From assembly GCF_900215205.1 (NCBI RefSeq), contig NZ_OBDY01000001.1, forward strand, positions 1-64,000: 64,000 nt of DNA, written 5' to 3'. Below the pieces are notes generated by a model that saw only the letters and a program-made list of their open reading frames with translations, was not told the DNA's origin and ran no database searches. The stretch comes from Paractinoplanes atraurantiacus (lineage in GTDB: Bacteria; Actinomycetota; Actinomycetes; Mycobacteriales; Micromonosporaceae). Shown here piece by piece: positions 43,012 to 51,385 of the stretch. Position 1 is the first letter of the stretch. Every line of letters begins with the position of its first letter. The position numbers and the translations under genes were made by a program.

Positions 43012-43482
43012 GTGGAGATAGCGCCGTTCCGTCCGGCCGCTCGCGTCGTCTGTGTCGACGCGGGCGGCCGGATCCTTTTGATGCGCTGGCGGGACCCGCA
43101 CGACGGCTCGTACCTGTGGGAGCCACCGGGCGGCGGCATCGAGCCCGGTGAGACGCCGGCCGAGACCGCGCGGCGCGAGCTGTTGGAGGAGACCGGCCTG
43201 ACCGCGGAGGTCGACGGCCCCGGTCTCGACGTCCAGCGCGACACCACGTGGAAGGGCCGCCGCTACATCGGCCCGGAGCAATGGTTCCTGGCCACCTTCA
43301 CCACCGACGAGCCGGCGATACGCCGGGACGGCCTCCTGGACTACGAACAGGCCGACCTCGACCGGCACGCCTGGATGCCCTGGAGCGAGCTGCTCACCAC
43401 AACGGAAAGGGTCGAGCCGCCGGAGCTCCTCGCGGTGCTCCGGCGGCTCGACCCTGAAGGCCCGTGGGCCGCTACTTCGTGA
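43012..43482 (+). CDS. NUDIX hydrolase
   Basis: 156 aa from a GTG. The NUDIX box is complete at about 40-62: GGGIEPGETPAETARRELLEETG (GX5EX7REUXEEXG), so it hydrolyses a nucleoside diphosphate linked to X. The specificity cannot be deduced. It begins 10 bases after the nuclease/nucleotidase stop codon, suggesting co-transcription and possibly a role in handling salvaged nucleotides. Its stop overlaps the end of the convergent propeller gene by 11 bp. Confidence 0.92.
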   Translation: MEIAPFRPAARVVCVDAGGRILLMRWRDPHDGSYLWEPPGGGIEPGETPAETARRELLEETGLTAEVDGPGLDVQRDTTWKGRRYIGPEQWFLATFTTDEPAIRRDGLLDYEQADLDRHAWMPWSELLTTTERVEPPELLAVLRRLDPEGPWAATS

Positions 43483-45424
43483 AGGTGAAGTAGTAGTACG
43501 GGCTGTAGTTCGTGTAGTTGACCGAGTCACCCGAGGTGGTGGTCAGGTAGCCGGCGCGGGCCCGGTACTTGGCGCCGACCGGGTGGGTGCCGGTCAGCGT
43601 GAAGGCCGACTGGCCCTTGGTGTTGAGGGGCAGGTCGAGCACGCGCCAGACCTTCCACTTGCCGCCCGAGACGACCTCGAGGGTCAAACGCTGCTTACGG
43701 CCCGGGTACGGGTTGATGGTCGTCAGGAAGTAGGGGTGCACGTTCGCGTGGTAGTAGCGGTAGGGCACCGTGCCGATCTTGGCCGCCTTGTACTGCCGTG
43801 ACGGCTGAAGGGCGACGGAGGCCCGCGTGTTGAGCACGGAGCGGGCCGAGGTCGGCCCGTACTTCGCGTCTCCGGTGAATTTGACCAGCACCGCGGTGGT
43901 GCGGGTCAGTTTCAGCGAGGCGGTCAAGTTGCCCTTGGCGTCCACGTTGGTCCAGCGCAGCAGCCGCTGCGGCTCGGTGCCGTACGGGTCGGCCCAGATC
44001 TGCACCGCGCGGTTGTTGAAGGTCGTACCGAGGTGGGCGGTCAGGGTGACCGTCGCGCCGTAGTTGTTGACCGTGTTGTTGTGGCTCAGCGTGAGCGCGG
44101 GTGTGTTCTGCACCGTGACGCTCGCCGAGGCCGAGGCCGGAGCGATCGAGTCGGTTCCGGCGTAGACGACGGTGTAGTCGTAGACGAACGTCTCGGGGCG
44201 CTTGTCGACCAGGGTGAACTGCCCGGACGCGTTGGCGGTGGCCGTGGCGACCAGGAACTTGTCGCCCGGCGAGTTCGAGTCGCAGTAGAGCTCGACGCGG
44301 GCGCCGGGCTGGCTGACCTTGCCGGTGAACTGGATGGCGCTTCCGGGCGCGGCGATGGCCGGGGCGCTGAGGCTGATGGTGCTCCGGACCGGCGTGGAAC
44401 CGTGGATCGCGTGGAACCGCCAGTCCTCGCCGACGTTGCCGATGGCGAAGAGCCGGCTGCCGCCCGGCTCCCAGGCGGTCCACCAGACCGCCTGGTCATT
44501 GTCGACCGTGAATTTCTCGGCCGCGGCCTGCGAGCCGGCCGGCGAAATGGTGATGTCGGCCGTGCCGTCGTAGTTGCCGTAGCCGAACGCGACTCGCCCG
44601 TCGGTGTTGATGTCGATCGCCTGGGGACGGCAGATGCCGTTGTCGTAGGCGGTGGTCTTGGCGGCCGGGTCGGTGATCGGCGCCTTCCAGATCGGGCACT
44701 CGTTGCCGAAGCCGATCAGGGTGGAGCCGTCCGGGGTGAGCTTGGCGTCGCGCAGCGTGCCGTCGCCGAACCGGCTCTTGGTCTTCAGAACCGCGTCGCC
44801 GCTGGACACGTCGTAGACGAGGACGTCACCGTTGCCCACTGAGTAGCGCCAGGCGTTGGCGAGGACCAGGGTCCCCGGTGCGCCTGGGGCAGTGAGCAAC
44901 AGGGGATTGACCCAGGCGTCGTTGTCGAGGTCGTGCAGGGTCGTCTCACCCGTGGCCGGGTCGAGGGAGCCCATGCCGCCGTCGTACGCCATCCAGACCT
45001 TGCCGCTGGTAACGGCGATCTGGCGCGGCCAAACCTGCTGGCCCAGCTCGTAAGTGCGCTTGGGGCTCAGGGTCGCCGCGTCGAAGGCGGTGATCTGGTG
45101 TTCGTCCGGGGACGCGACGTAGACGGTGGCATAGTCGGGCGAGAGCGTCACCGCGCCGGCGTTCCACCCGGCCGGAACGGACTTCTGCACCCCACCGAAG
45201 TACGACAGCGAGAGCAGCGAGTTGGCCGACGGGTTGGTGACCAGGACCCGCTTGTGCAGCGGGTCGACGGCCATCCCGCCCACTCCGGCGATCGGGAGAT
45301 AGGCGCCTTGCCCGAGTGCGGTAGGCACCGCCGCGGCGGCGGCCGGCGCGGCGACGGAGACGGCGGCCGTGCAGGCGACCGCCGCGGCCGTCAGAGCAGC
45401 TCGAAGCTTCATCATCCCCATCAC
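43472..45424 (-). CDS. Secreted propeller/Ig protein, tandem paralogue 4
   Basis: 650 aa. Signal peptide (KLRAALTAAAVACTAAVSVAAPAAA), then an N-terminal beta-propeller of about 320 residues with YVTN/SMP-30-like phrases (VAVDPLHKRVLVTN, WYSVGNGDVLVYDVSSGDAVLK, INTDGRVAFGYGN), an Ig-like domain (about 340-430), a second Ig-like domain (TLSHNNTVNNYGATVTLTAHLG), and a conserved end domain (GRKQRLTLEVVSGGKWKVWRVLDLP to YYYFTFTK). Last of four paralogous genes on one strand. Its start overlaps the stop of the preceding copy as GTGATG. Family and function unknown; probably binds something at the cell surface. Confidence 0.85.
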   Translation of the reverse strand: MMGMMKLRAALTAAAVACTAAVSVAAPAAAAAVPTALGQGAYLPIAGVGGMAVDPLHKRVLVTNPSANSLLSLSYFGGVQKSVPAGWNAGAVTLSPDYATVYVASPDEHQITAFDAATLSPKRTYELGQQVWPRQIAVTSGKVWMAYDGGMGSLDPATGETTLHDLDNDAWVNPLLLTAPGAPGTLVLANAWRYSVGNGDVLVYDVSSGDAVLKTKSRFGDGTLRDAKLTPDGSTLIGFGNECPIWKAPITDPAAKTTAYDNGICRPQAIDINTDGRVAFGYGNYDGTADITISPAGSQAAAEKFTVDNDQAVWWTAWEPGGSRLFAIGNVGEDWRFHAIHGSTPVRSTISLSAPAIAAPGSAIQFTGKVSQPGARVELYCDSNSPGDKFLVATATANASGQFTLVDKRPETFVYDYTVVYAGTDSIAPASASASVTVQNTPALTLSHNNTVNNYGATVTLTAHLGTTFNNRAVQIWADPYGTEPQRLLRWTNVDAKGNLTASLKLTRTTAVLVKFTGDAKYGPTSARSVLNTRASVALQPSRQYKAAKIGTVPYRYYHANVHPYFLTTINPYPGRKQRLTLEVVSGGKWKVWRVLDLPLNTKGQSAFTLTGTHPVGAKYRARAGYLTTTSGDSVNYTNYSPYYYFTFTK

Positions 45425-47343
45425 TTCGTGAAGGTGAAGTAGTAGTACGGGCTGTAGTTCGTGTAGTTGACCGAGTCACCCGAGGTGGTGGTCAGGTAGC
45501 CGGCGCGGGCCCGGTACTTGGCGCCGACCGGGTGGGTGCCGGTCAGCGTGAAGGCCGACTGGCCGGCCGTGTTGAGCGGCAGGTCGAGCACGCGCCACAC
45601 CTTCCACGTGCCGCCCGAGACGACCTCGAGGGTCAACCGCTGCTTGCGCCCGGGGTACGGGTTGATGGTCGTCAGGAAGTACGGGTGCACGTTCGCGTGG
45701 TAGTACCGGTAGGGCACCGTGCCGATCTTGGCCGCCTTGTACTCCCGGGAGGGCTGCAAGGCGACGGAGGCCCGGGTGTTGAGCACCGACCGGGCCGAGG
45801 TCGCCTTGTTCCGCTTGTCGCCGGTGAACTTGACCTGCACCGCGGTGGTGCGGGTCAGCTTCAGTGAGGCGGTCAGGTTGCCCTTGGCGTCCACGTTGGT
45901 CCAGCGCAGCAGCCGCTCGGGCTCGGTGCCGTACGGGTCGGCCCAGATCTGCACGGCCCGGTTGGTGTAGGTGGCGCCGAGATGGGCCGTGACGGTGACC
46001 GTCGACCCGTACGCGCTGATGGTGTTGTTGTGGCTCAGCGTCAGGGACGGGGTGGGCAGGCCCACCGTGGTGATCCCCGAGGTGGTCACCGGCCCGATCG
46101 TGTCGGTGCCGACGTAGGAGACCGTGTAGGTGACCGGGCCGTCGGTCGGCGGGTGGTCGAACAGGTAGAACTTGCCGGGCGCCTTGACGGTGACCCGGTC
46201 CACCTGCTGCTTCTCGATCGGCGAGTTCGTGTAGTCGCGGGTGAGCGTGACGACGCCGGGCTTGTCGAGCGTGCCGTTGATCTGCACGAGGCCGCCGGGC
46301 AGGACCGTGGCCGGGATGCTCGCCGTCATGACCGCCGGCTGCGGGGTGGAACCGTGGATCGGCCAGAACCGCCAGTCCTTGCCCGAGTTGCCGAAGGCGA
46401 AGAGCCGGTTGCCGCCGGGCTCCCAGGCGACCCGCCAGACGTGGTCGGGCCGGTTGAGCGTGAATTGCTCGCCCGAGGAGGTCGTGATGTCGGCGGTGGT
46501 GCTCTGGTTGCCGTAACCGAACGCCACCCGCCCGTCGGTGTTGATGTCGACCGCCTGCGGCCGGCAGATGCCGTTGTCATTCGTGACGGTCTTGGCCGCC
46601 GGGTCGGTGACCGGCGCCTTCCAGATGGCGCAGCCGTCGCCGAAGCCGATCAGCGTGGAGCCGTCCGGGGTGAGCTCGAGGTCGCGCAGCGTGCCGTCGC
46701 CGAACCGGCTCTTGGTCTTCAGGACCGCCTCGCCGCTGGACACGTCGTAGACGGAGAGGTCGCCGTTGCCCACCGAGTAGCGCCACGCGTTGGCGACGAC
46801 CAGCGTGCCCTGGGCGGTGGCCAGCTTGGTCTCGACCCACGCCTCGTTGTCGAGGTCGTAGAGCACCGACTTGCCGGTCACCGGGTCGAGGGAGCCCATG
46901 CCACCCTCGTACGAGAACCAGATCTTGCCACCGGCCACCGCGAGCGAGCGCGGCTGGATCCGCTCGTCCAGGTCGTAGAAGCGGTCGACGGCCAGGGTCA
47001 CCGGGTCGATGGCGCCGATCCGGTGTGCGCCCATGAACGAGGCGTAGACGGTCGAATAGTCGGCCGAGAACGCCAGCCCGTAGTCGGCGCCGATCGCCGC
47101 CGACCGCTGTGCGCCGCCGAAGTACGACAGCGAGTGCAGCGTGCCGGTGCTGAAGTCGGTGACCAGCACCCGCTTGTGCACCGGGTCGACGGCGACGTCG
47201 GTCACCCCGGCGACCGGCAGGTCGACGCCGTTGGTGAGGGTGACCGGGCCGGCGGCCGCGGCCGGGCCGGCGACGGAGAGGGCGGCGGTGCAGGCGACCG
47301 CCGCCGCGGTCAGAGTGGCTCGGATCTTGAGCATGCGCGTCAC
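45421..47343 (-). CDS. Secreted propeller/Ig protein, tandem paralogue 3
   Basis: 640 aa, same layout as its neighbours. The start GTG (47343) overlaps the TGA of paralogue 2; an ATG at 47334 is the alternative. The propeller is closest to paralogue 4 (both have YSVGNGD, DVSSGEAVLKTKSRFGDGTLRD). The first Ig-like domain (about 335-425) differs strongly from those of the other copies and has a TLTRDYTNSPIEKQQVD insertion. The C-terminal 115 residues are almost identical to paralogue 4. Confidence 0.85.
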   Translation of the reverse strand: MTRMLKIRATLTAAAVACTAALSVAGPAAAAGPVTLTNGVDLPVAGVTDVAVDPVHKRVLVTDFSTGTLHSLSYFGGAQRSAAIGADYGLAFSADYSTVYASFMGAHRIGAIDPVTLAVDRFYDLDERIQPRSLAVAGGKIWFSYEGGMGSLDPVTGKSVLYDLDNEAWVETKLATAQGTLVVANAWRYSVGNGDLSVYDVSSGEAVLKTKSRFGDGTLRDLELTPDGSTLIGFGDGCAIWKAPVTDPAAKTVTNDNGICRPQAVDINTDGRVAFGYGNQSTTADITTSSGEQFTLNRPDHVWRVAWEPGGNRLFAFGNSGKDWRFWPIHGSTPQPAVMTASIPATVLPGGLVQINGTLDKPGVVTLTRDYTNSPIEKQQVDRVTVKAPGKFYLFDHPPTDGPVTYTVSYVGTDTIGPVTTSGITTVGLPTPSLTLSHNNTISAYGSTVTVTAHLGATYTNRAVQIWADPYGTEPERLLRWTNVDAKGNLTASLKLTRTTAVQVKFTGDKRNKATSARSVLNTRASVALQPSREYKAAKIGTVPYRYYHANVHPYFLTTINPYPGRKQRLTLEVVSGGTWKVWRVLDLPLNTAGQSAFTLTGTHPVGAKYRARAGYLTTTSGDSVNYTNYSPYYYFTFTK

Positions 47344-49340
47344 TTCGTGAAGGTGAAGTAGTAGTACGGGCTGTAGTTGGTGTAGTTGACCGAGTCACCC
47401 GAGGTGGTGGTCAGGTAGCCGGCGCGGACCCGGTACTTGGCGCCCACGGGGTGGGTTCCGGTCAGCGTGAAGGCCGACTGGCCCTTGGCGTTGAGGGGCA
47501 GGTCGAGCACGCGCCAGACCTTCCACGTGCCGCCGGTGTAGGTCTCCAAGGTCAGACGCTGCTTGCGACCGGGGTACGGGGTGATGGTCGTGAGGAAGTA
47601 CGGGTGCACGTTGGCGCGGTAGAAGCGGTAGGGCACCGTGCCGATCTTGGCCGCCTTGTACTGCCGGGAGGGCTGCAAGGCCACGGCGGCCCGCGTGTTG
47701 ATGACCGAGCGGGCCGAGGCCGGGGCGTTCCGGCCGTCGCCGAGGAACTTGACCTGGATCGCCGTGGTGCGGGTCAGCTTGAGCGAGGCGGTGAGGTTGC
47801 CCTTGGCGTCCACGTTGGTCCAGCGCAGCAGCCGGGCCGGCTCGGTGCCGTACGGGTCGGCCCAGAACTGCACCGACCGGTTGGAGTAGGTGGAGCCGAG
47901 GTGGGCCAGCACGGTGACCGTCGTGCCGTACGCGTAAATGGTGTTGTTGTGGCTCAGCGCGAGTGACGTCGGGTTACGGGCGATCTCGACGGTGGCCGAG
48001 GCCGAGACCGGCGCGTAGGTGTCGTTGCCCGGGGAGAAGACCGTGTACGTGGTCGTGCCGCCGAGGTACGGCTTGCGGGTGAGGGTGAACCGGCCCTGGG
48101 CGTCGGCGGCAGCGCTGTCCACCGGGAACGGCTTGGGGGCGGCCGCGCTGGACTCGAAGAGCTCGACGTGCGCGCCGGGCACGCTGATCGTGCCGGTGAT
48201 CTCCAGGTCGACGCCCAGAGCGCCCGTCGCCGGGGCGTCGAGCGTGATCGTCGGGTACACCGGCTTCGACCCGTTGATCGGCCAGAAGGTGAGGTCGGTG
48301 TATCCCGGCTTGGTGGTGCGGCTCAGGGCGAAGAGCCGGTCGCCGCCCGGCTCCCAGGCGACATGCGTGATCTCGTCGTTGTTCGGGGCGACGAACTGCT
48401 CGGCCGGGAGCTCGGAGCCGGCCGGGGAGATCGCGATGTCGGACGTGCCGTCGGCGTTGCGATATCCGAAGGCGACGCGGCCGTCGGTGTTGACCGACAC
48501 CGCCGAGGGCCGGCAGATGCCGTTGTTGAAGGCGGGCGTGCGCTTGGCCGGGTTCGTGCTCGGGGCCTTCCAGATCGGGCAGCCGGTGCCGAAGCCGATC
48601 AGGGAGGAGCCGTCGGCGCTGGCCGCGACGCCGCGGAGCAGGCCGTCGCTGAAACGGCCCTTGCCCTTCACCACGCCGACGCCGCTGGACACGTCGTAGA
48701 CGGCCACGTTGCCGCTGGTCTCGGCGACGTCGGACTCGTCGGCCACGACCAGGGTGTCCGGGTCGCCGGCGGGCGTGCTCAGCTCGGGGGCGCCGTGGAA
48801 GGAGATGCCGTCGACCGTCGCGTCGTGCAGCGTCACCTTTCCGGTCGCCGTGTCGAGGGTGCCGAACCCACCGGCCGACGTGCCGTCGCCGGTGGAGTAG
48901 CCGAACCACAGCTTGCCGCCGGCCACCGCGACGCTGAGGGGCCGCAGGCTGCCGCCCACGTACCACGAGCCCTTGCCGGCGCGGGTCGCCGCGTCGAAGG
49001 CCAGGATCTCGCCCCAGGCCGTCGCCACGTACAGGGTCGAGTAGTCGGGTGAGAAGGCCAGACCGGTGACGCCCGGCCGGAGCCAGGAGGTGGTGCTCTG
49101 CACCCCACCGAAGTAGCTCACCCAGTGCAGATCGCCGTTGGTCGTGCTGGTGAGCACGACCCGCTTGTGCACCGGGTCGACGGCCATGTCGGCCACATCG
49201 TCGATGGGAAGGACGACACCGCCTTGGAGCGCGGGCGGGCCGGCCACGGCGGGGTTCGCGCCGGCGGTGACGGCGAGGACGGTGCTGCAGGCGACCGCGA
49301 CGGCGGTCAGGGCAGCTCGGATCTTCAGCATGGGCATCAC
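47340..49340 (-). CDS. Secreted propeller/Ig protein, tandem paralogue 2
   Basis: 666 aa. The stop of paralogue 1 and this start overlap as GTGATG, so GTG 49340 or ATG 49337 can serve. Signal peptide ends near GANPAVA. The propeller carries extra loops (GYSTGDGTSAGGFGTLD) shared with paralogue 1, making copies 1 and 2 one subgroup and 3 and 4 the other. The Ig-like domain (about 360-450) is divergent. The C-terminal domain has YRFYRANVHPYFLTTITPYPG, a few changes from the others. Confidence 0.85.
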   Translation of the reverse strand: MMPMLKIRAALTAVAVACSTVLAVTAGANPAVAGPPALQGGVVLPIDDVADMAVDPVHKRVVLTSTTNGDLHWVSYFGGVQSTTSWLRPGVTGLAFSPDYSTLYVATAWGEILAFDAATRAGKGSWYVGGSLRPLSVAVAGGKLWFGYSTGDGTSAGGFGTLDTATGKVTLHDATVDGISFHGAPELSTPAGDPDTLVVADESDVAETSGNVAVYDVSSGVGVVKGKGRFSDGLLRGVAASADGSSLIGFGTGCPIWKAPSTNPAKRTPAFNNGICRPSAVSVNTDGRVAFGYRNADGTSDIAISPAGSELPAEQFVAPNNDEITHVAWEPGGDRLFALSRTTKPGYTDLTFWPINGSKPVYPTITLDAPATGALGVDLEITGTISVPGAHVELFESSAAAPKPFPVDSAAADAQGRFTLTRKPYLGGTTTYTVFSPGNDTYAPVSASATVEIARNPTSLALSHNNTIYAYGTTVTVLAHLGSTYSNRSVQFWADPYGTEPARLLRWTNVDAKGNLTASLKLTRTTAIQVKFLGDGRNAPASARSVINTRAAVALQPSRQYKAAKIGTVPYRFYRANVHPYFLTTITPYPGRKQRLTLETYTGGTWKVWRVLDLPLNAKGQSAFTLTGTHPVGAKYRVRAGYLTTTSGDSVNYTNYSPYYYFTFTK

Positions 49341-51322
49341 TTCGTAAAGGTGAAGTAGTAGTACGGGCTGTAGTTCGTGTAGTTGACCGAGTCACCGGAC
49401 GTGGTGGTGAGATAGCCGGCGCGGACCCGGTACTTGGCGCCCACGGGGTGGGTTCCGGTCAACGTGAAGGCCGACTGGCCCTTGGCGTTGAGGGGCAGGT
49501 CGAGCACGCGCCAGACCTTCCACGTGCCGCCGGTGTAGGTCTCCAAGGTCAACCGCTGCTTGCGACCGGGGTACGGGTTGATGGTCGTCAGGAAGTACGG
49601 GTGCACGTTCGCGTGGTAGTAGCGGTAGGGCACCGTGCCGATCTTGGCCGCCTTGTACTGCCGCGACGGCTGGAGGGCGACCGACGCCCGGGTGTTCAGC
49701 ACCGTACGCACGGCGGCCGGGGCGTACTGGGCGTCGCCCAGGAACTTGACCAGGACCGCGGTGGTGCGGGTCAGCTTCAGCGAAGACGTCAGGTTGCCGT
49801 TGGCGTCCACGTTCGTCCAGCGCAGCAACCGCAGCGGCTCGGTGCCGTACGGGTCGGCCCAGATCTGCACCGCCCGGTTGGCGTAGGTCTTGCCGAGGCG
49901 GGCCGTCACGGTGACCGTCGACCCGTACGCGTTGATGGTGTTGCTCGGGCTCAGCGCCAGCGACGTGGCGTTGCGGGAGACCTCGACCGACGCCGTGGCC
50001 GACGCCGGGGCGTACGTGTCATCGCCCTGATAGGTGACCTTGTAGGTGACCGTGCCACCGGCCGGCGGGCTGTCGGTGAGGGTGAACCGGCCCTGGGCGT
50101 CGGCCACGGCCCCCCAGAGAGGGCCGGTGCCGTTCGGCGAGGACAGGTCGGTGCGGCTGAGCGAGACCAGGGCGCCGGGCACATTGATGGTGCCGGTGAC
50201 GTTCAGGGCGGCGCCGCGATTGGCCACCACCGGGGCCTTGATCGTGAGGGCCGGGCGGACCGGCTCGGAGCCGTGGATCGGGTAGAACTTCACCTGCTGC
50301 CCGGTGCGGCTCAGGGCGAACAGCCGGTCGCCACCCGGCTCCCACGCGACGTGCGTGACCTCTTCGTTGCCGGGGGCGACGAACTGCTCGGCCGCGAGCT
50401 CGGAGCCGGCCGGGGAGATCGACACATCCGGCGTGCCGTCGGTGTTGCTGTAGCCGAAGGCGACCCGGCCGTCGACGTTGGCGTCGACCGACTGCGGCCG
50501 GCAGATGCCGTTGTTGTAGGCCGTCGCCCGCTCGGCCGGTTTGGTGAACGGCGCCTTCCAGATCGGGCAGCCGAAGCCGAAGCCGATCAGCGAGGAGCCG
50601 TACGCCTCGATGCCGTTGAGGAGGCCGGGGCTGAACCGGCCGGTGCTCCTCACGACCGGCTCGTCGCCGGAGACGTCGAAGACGGCGACGTTGCCGCCGG
50701 TCGTCGTGTTGCTGGAGACGTCCGCGACGACCAGCGTGTCCGGGTCGTCCGGAGGGGCGATCACCTGGGGCGTGCCGTGCATCGCGATCGGAAGACGGAA
50801 GAAGTCGGTGTCCTCGGTCTTCGGGTCGAGGACACCGAAGCCGCCGAGCACGTCACCTCCCCCGTACAGGTAGTTGCCGAGGCCGTACCACACCTTGCCG
50901 CCGGCTGCCGCGATCGAGCTCAGTTGGCTCGAGTAGCTGATCGGATAGATGCGCTTCTGAGTCGGGTTCGCCGTGTCGTAGGCGAGGATCTCGCCTTTGC
51001 CCTGGTGATCCCGAGTCAGCCACAGCGTCGAGCGGTCGGGCGAGAATGCCATCCCGCCGACGCCTTCCACCTGGCTGATCTGGGTCTGGACGCCGCCGAA
51101 GTAGGAAAGCCAGAGGACCTTCCCGGCCTCCTTGTCGGAGACCAGCACCCGCTTGTGGACCGGGTCGACGGCGATGGTGCTCGCCTGGGTGATCGGCAGG
51201 GTGACGCCGTCGCTCAGAGTGGGCGGACCGGCGGCGGCGGGACCGGCTCCCGCGGCCACGACGCTGACGGTGGCAGTGCAGGCGACCGCCGCGGCCGACA
51301 AAGCGGCTCGAAGTTTGTACAT
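49337..51322 (-). CDS. Secreted propeller/Ig protein, tandem paralogue 1
   Basis: 661 aa, first of the four in transcription order. The signal peptide (YKLRAALSAAAVACTATVSVVAAGAGPAAA) is followed by the propeller (about 35-345; AVDPVHKRVLVSD, VWYGLGNYLYGGGDVLGGFGVLD), two Ig-like domains and the shared end domain. Upstream is a 63-bp gap to the large ATPase regulator on the same strand; a separate promoter is likely there but I could not fix it. Read-through from the regulator is possible. Confidence 0.85.
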   Translation of the reverse strand: MYKLRAALSAAAVACTATVSVVAAGAGPAAAGPPTLSDGVTLPITQASTIAVDPVHKRVLVSDKEAGKVLWLSYFGGVQTQISQVEGVGGMAFSPDRSTLWLTRDHQGKGEILAYDTANPTQKRIYPISYSSQLSSIAAAGGKVWYGLGNYLYGGGDVLGGFGVLDPKTEDTDFFRLPIAMHGTPQVIAPPDDPDTLVVADVSSNTTTGGNVAVFDVSGDEPVVRSTGRFSPGLLNGIEAYGSSLIGFGFGCPIWKAPFTKPAERATAYNNGICRPQSVDANVDGRVAFGYSNTDGTPDVSISPAGSELAAEQFVAPGNEEVTHVAWEPGGDRLFALSRTGQQVKFYPIHGSEPVRPALTIKAPVVANRGAALNVTGTINVPGALVSLSRTDLSSPNGTGPLWGAVADAQGRFTLTDSPPAGGTVTYKVTYQGDDTYAPASATASVEVSRNATSLALSPSNTINAYGSTVTVTARLGKTYANRAVQIWADPYGTEPLRLLRWTNVDANGNLTSSLKLTRTTAVLVKFLGDAQYAPAAVRTVLNTRASVALQPSRQYKAAKIGTVPYRYYHANVHPYFLTTINPYPGRKQRLTLETYTGGTWKVWRVLDLPLNAKGQSAFTLTGTHPVGAKYRVRAGYLTTTSGDSVNYTNYSPYYYFTFTK

Positions 51323-51385
51323 ATTGAGGACCCCCGTGGTCTATGTAACGGGGACAGCGTAAGGCACTTGATCGTTATTCGTGGA

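Noticed and set aside
38178..43247. A 1689-codon open frame on the minus strand
   Set aside because: It is entirely antisense to the nuclease/5'-nucleotidase gene, is Arg/Gly/Val-rich as expected from a GC-rich complement, and has no recognisable domain.
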